Positions 59,794 through 64,000 of a DNA stretch of 64,000 bases are shown piece after piece (within the stretch, counting starts at the first letter, position 1; every line of letters begins with the position of its first letter). The DNA lies in NCBI RefSeq assembly GCF_032854445.1, contig NC_088301.1, positions 8,492,281 to 8,556,280 on the forward strand. The letters run 5' to 3'. Below the pieces are notes generated by a model, which was given only the letters and a program-made list of their open reading frames with translations, ran no database searches and was not told the origin of the DNA. Source of the stretch: Liolophura sinensis (lineage: Eukaryota; Mollusca; Polyplacophora; Chitonida; Chitonidae). A program made the position numbers and the translations under genes.

Positions 59794-62700
59794 ATGTGAG
59801 TACTGGTAAATACCACAGCTGTATTGATCAAAACACAAAAGTATGTAAGCTTATGAGCTGTTCTAAAGGAAAATGCATACAGAATTTGATTATTGCCATA
59901 TAATGATTCATGCATGACAAATATAATTTTGTGTTTGTCTTAATAGTAAATGCTCAAGAGGAAAAGTTCCAGACATAGTTATTTGCATGGAAATTAATAA
60001 CAATGTGGGGAGATATTTTTTCTAAACAACCTCACACCATACTTGTCATGGCTTGTTAATGTCACCATGGCATTGTTAGTGGCCTGAGTGACCCCACAGA
60101 CAAACTAATGTATCATTCAACAACCATGGTTCTTAGCAGACAATTAGATTTTGTTTTCTCACTCCACCACAGCAATAAATTCAATTGGCGTTTGCCTGCC
60201 AGGGAACCTTTCTGACAAACGCAAAATTCAATGAAAGCGTTATTTTTCCCATACGATGGCTCTGAAAAGGAGCGGGATTTTTTTTGCCTAGATGTCCACA
60301 TCAATTTGGATGTTGTCCAAAAATGGCTAAATGGCAAAACAAATTGTCTGCCCGTGATCTGACCCTTCGTTTCCCGCACTTGACCTACTTGTAGACCGCT
60401 GAAGTTACACGCCCTCCCAGGATGTTCTAGAAGGCAGTTGTTACCAAATCTGTTGTCACAGCTCCTTTAACAATCCCCCCCCCCCTCCCATATGTGGCAG
60501 TGTCTAGAGGGAGAAACTTAAAAAACAAAAGATCAAAAAACACATGGCTCAGTGACAAGACTGCATCTTGTCTGCTTTTCTTGGTTCACTGAATCCACGT
60601 TTATTGATGATGGAGCTGTTTAGGATCGGTATTGATTTGCTTGTTATGAATGGTATCATGTATGTTATATCATGAGCGGGCCAAAGTTATGATCCGGCCG
60701 TCTACGAGCTCTATAGCAGAAACGTGGGCGAGCTCACTGGTGTGGAATAGCCGTCCTTGGGTTGAAGGTTAGATCATTAATCTTGTTAGCAGTTCTGGAA
60801 ATGTGTATTATCAGAGTTTACTGGACACGTTGAGGATTGTGACAACACTGGTATGATATGAACTATAGCCATTATGTGATTGTACATGTGTGTGTAGGTC
60901 TATATGTATATGGGAATGTCATGTAGTCTACAGTAAAAATACATCCAGTTTTGCTTTATTACATGTATCTTCTCTGGCAGTATTTCTTGTGGAGTTCATT
61001 ATTGAGCATCACTCTGTTTTAGACAGCAAATGAACATATATTTGCTTGTGTGTATGTATTGTGCCAATATGAAACATTTCAGTTTTGCCTGAGGATTGAT
61101 GGAAAATTTAAATTTAAATATCAGTATTGAATTAAAGTGGAGGCACAGGTATTGTATTGAATCTTTCATTGAATTTAACAAACTGAAGATATCATAATTG
61201 TAGGATTTCTCATGATGATACATGTAATTGTCTAGTGTAATTTTCTCAATTCTTGATATTAAACATTGATCAGGTGCTTAGTTTCTCAAGTTTTTCATGA
61301 ATGCTGAAATCATCATCCAAGCTTGTTTTTTTTTCTTCTTCTTGACACATCTGTGTGTTTTGCTGTATTACTCTCATCCTGTTTTAGCGCATAGGTCCTC
61401 TTGTCTTTTGGTAAGAACTCTTCTCGGAACTAATTGAATGGTGCAGCGGTAGCACCGACTTGTTGTTTTGTGCTGGCTGGCAATACAGCCATCAAGCCCA
61501 GGCATCCAGCCTCTAACAATCTTAACCCACCCTTTATAGGTCAAGTGGTGTCCTGCGCCTTCAGTTGTTAGTGACTTATGACTAATGGTCACTGGATTAA
61601 TGTCTAGTTATTGGCAGTAAACCATGAATGATTTAGATTTCATGGCGGGCAATATAGCTAACCATTATAGTTTAATGTGAAACTAAGTGTAGTTTATGGG
61701 ATAGGCTCGGTAATGCCAAACAGATATTCTAGATTCAAGAAGAGAATCCCTGGCAGTTTGGGCGATAACGATTTATCTCATGTGGCAATCATGCCTTCAG
61801 CATGGGACATTATTATGCAAGCTGTCGCTGTTGAATTGAATTATATATTTTCTATGAGGCGTTGAAGCTGTGAGTTCTGAGTCTAAATTGGAGTTTATAT
61901 CAACATCTACCCAGTGAAAGCCTAGAATTCATGACTAGATCGCCATGCATATAATTCTTAGTAAATTTTACAAACTTCACCATTCATATTGTTACAAAGC
62001 ATCGGTCTCAATTTGTAGATTGATTCGTAGTTTTGTCAGATGCAATAGGCCTGTCTAACTCGATCCATGCATCACAGATTATACTGAAGGGATCTAGTCA
62101 AGTCTTTTGGGGCATCTGGGGTTGATAACACACAGAGTCCCCCTTTGCAGAAGATTTCCTGGCAGAATCAATGGTTTTCAATGGAGATTTCCCTGTTAAA
62201 TTACCAGCAAATGCCTGAGGGGTTCAGAAGTTCCTGATGACCTGAGTGTTCTGTAATTGCTGGCTTTACTCTCTGAGTGTCCTGATTTGAAACCAATGAG
62301 GATTGTCAGTAAACCCAGATGGAAAGAGTTGTAAACTAAGAGCTGTTTGAACGATCTTGACTTTGCTTTCTCATCAGGGTGTTAAACAGAGATCACAACT
62401 AAAATGCACAAACACCTTGCAGGATTATGCTTAAGATTAAAGGAGAAAAAGCAAAGCATCACCAGAAAAACCACTAAAAACTGTATCTAATATGTATGCT
62501 CATTTTAAATATTGGTTTCCTTTAATCTGATATTTTACATGTAATGGGAGTAATCTGGCTATACAGTCAAAGCCAGCTAATCATTAGGTATTTTCCTTGT
62601 GTCCTATAATGTCAAAGAAATTTTTGTTACATCTGTTTATAGTATATGACATAAAATTTCACCCCAAAAATTGTAAAAGAACCCTCAGAATCATGGATGA

Positions 62701-64000
62701 AATTCTGGATCATTAACCAGATACCAAATGTACATGCACAAACAAAAGCACTGAGATTGAGGGAATATTTCCTTTAATTTTCATAAATATTGTTGGTGCA
62801 CAGGGAGATATATATGTCAGAAGAAACCCAGTGTGTCACTTATGGACATCATCATGGCTAACATATTACAGGTCTAGCCAGCCAGTAGCTCTGGCTATCA
62901 CTGCTAATAGAGGTCATTTGCAGAGGTCACAGAAAAGATGGCTGCAAGGTTAATTGCCCATCTTGACGACACAACACAGGTTTACATATCAGCTGACAAT
63001 TTCCACTTATCTGATTGGTTGCCAACAATGTCATGGCTGGCAGCCATCTTATCATGGCTTTCAAACTATTAGTGAAAGACATGGGCATGTAGTCTGAATT
63101 TTAGGATGGATCTGTCGCCGATGGCAATGGAGGACACAGAACAGATACATGATGTAGAATACACATATAATGGTCCAAGAGATGTTACACTCATGCACTA
63201 GAGCAGCTTGCTAATGGATGATAGTTATCATGATGGAAGTACGTTGTTGATTCACTGAAAAAATATTCCAGAAGATGATGTGTTGTGTAGGTTTTTAGCT
63301 CTGCATGGATGTACGTGACATTATGTCATAGATAAATGAACAAATCATCGTTTGGTCTTTGGAGGAAGTTGAACTAGTGCAGTGATCGCCAAGGGCACTG
63401 GAAATTTGGCAAACCTTTACATATTCCTACATATTCCTGTAAGTAAGTTTCATTCATGTTTAAGTATTTAGGGTTATATCCTGAATTGTGTAGAGTCCTT
63501 ATTTGAATTTTGGAAAATAATTCGACAGTAATTAACAAAAGAGTAAAACAGGAAATGTGTGAAAATTTATGCAGGGATTGGTTTCTAAATCAAGGAATTT
63601 CAGGCTGCAAAACATTGAAAAGTTACATTTTTCCATTAGGATGTCATCCCACAACTTCCTTAAAACCTTCAGAGATCTGTTGTAAAATCAAACACAACTA
63701 TCAGAATCATGTGGCGATGTTAAAGGTCCAAACACATCATTCTGATGTTTTTAACATTTAATAATTTGACCTATATCTAGATGTACAACAAATTCAACGT
63801 CTAACCGGAGGGATGAGATGCAGAGTGAAAGCCATTGTATGGTGATATGGAGGTTGTACATCAGTATTCAACTTTTGCCTTTTGAGTGTGTTCTAGCCAC
63901 ATGCAGACTAAAAGTGACATTTTAACGAGTGAACTCGTGCATCTTTACGACCTCAGCTCTTTGATGCCTATAGTGAAAACTACACCACAATTTTGTGATG
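59794..64000. other. Non-coding interval, nothing recognised
   Basis: Mostly unique DNA with a C homopolymer-like run near 60474-60487. A balanced-composition stretch lies at 60.12-60.40 kb. At 62439 a ttaaaggagaaaaagc resembles one end of the TTAA element at 32.17 kb, but no convincing opposite end was found. Confidence 0.45.

Noticed and set aside
59517-59915. 132-codon minus ORF and 95-codon plus ORF
   Set aside because: Their centres are I-Y repeats encoded by the (AT)n tract, and the flanks are SINE-like or unique sequence.
62439-62523. Possible second TTAA element (ttaaaggagaaaaagc ... ggtttcctttaa)
   Set aside because: The right-hand partner matches the left end only over the first 8-9 bases, too little to claim an inverted-repeat element.

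Overview
This is a 64 kb piece of animal nuclear DNA. It is AT-rich, carries many short dispersed and tandem repeats, and has no operon structure or prokaryotic gene density. The tRNA-derived SINEs, whose 3' tail reads gccgtcgtataagtg...ggcgtaaaac...aataaataaata, and the many TACATGTA/ACATGTAC palindromes suggest a lophotrochozoan, most likely a bivalve-like mollusc. That assignment is an inference from repeat style.

Only one protein-coding gene is recognised with confidence: a complete 70-codon heterotrimeric G-protein gamma subunit on the + strand at 2896-3108. It has the DPL and NPF signatures and a C-terminal CNIL prenylation box. The whole CDS lies in one exon behind a plausible 3' splice site, and a long 3' UTR probably follows. 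No other ORF in the window resembles a known protein; the rest is best read as intron or intergenic DNA. A few gene-like ORFs (30058-30378, 27359-27502, the 54-bp-repeat ORF at 51.7-52.2 kb and the two ORFs near 32.3-32.7 kb) are listed with low confidence.

Layout. 1-2.85 kb: unique AT-rich DNA upstream of the G-gamma exon. 2.85-5.1 kb: G-gamma exon and likely 3' UTR. 6.7-7.6 kb: three SINE-type copies. 7.65-10.8 kb: a large 98-bp satellite of about 31 units with internal higher-order duplication. 11.7-18.9 kb: MITEs, a minus-strand SINE of a second family and a full-length SINE with target duplications. 20.5-22.65 kb: two minisatellites, one split by a SINE. 26.6-27.3 kb: a 26-bp minisatellite. 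28.6-29.0 kb: a triple nested insertion. 30.5-33.45 kb: a SINE with perfect target duplications, a TTAA-flanked inverted-repeat element, a 200-N assembly gap and an inverted SINE pair. 35.7-37.5 kb: two adjacent minisatellites. 39-46.5 kb: scattered SINEs and MITEs. 51.7-52.2 kb: an exactly periodic 54-bp minisatellite with an open frame. 52.2-64 kb: mostly unique sequence, one MITE and a long (AT)n tract.

The dominant theme is repeat biology. Three SINE-like families appear to share one LINE-recognised tail, two MITE families share termini, and about ten unrelated minisatellites occur in one window. I found no CRISPR array, rRNA, functional tRNA gene, viral gene or novel multi-gene system.
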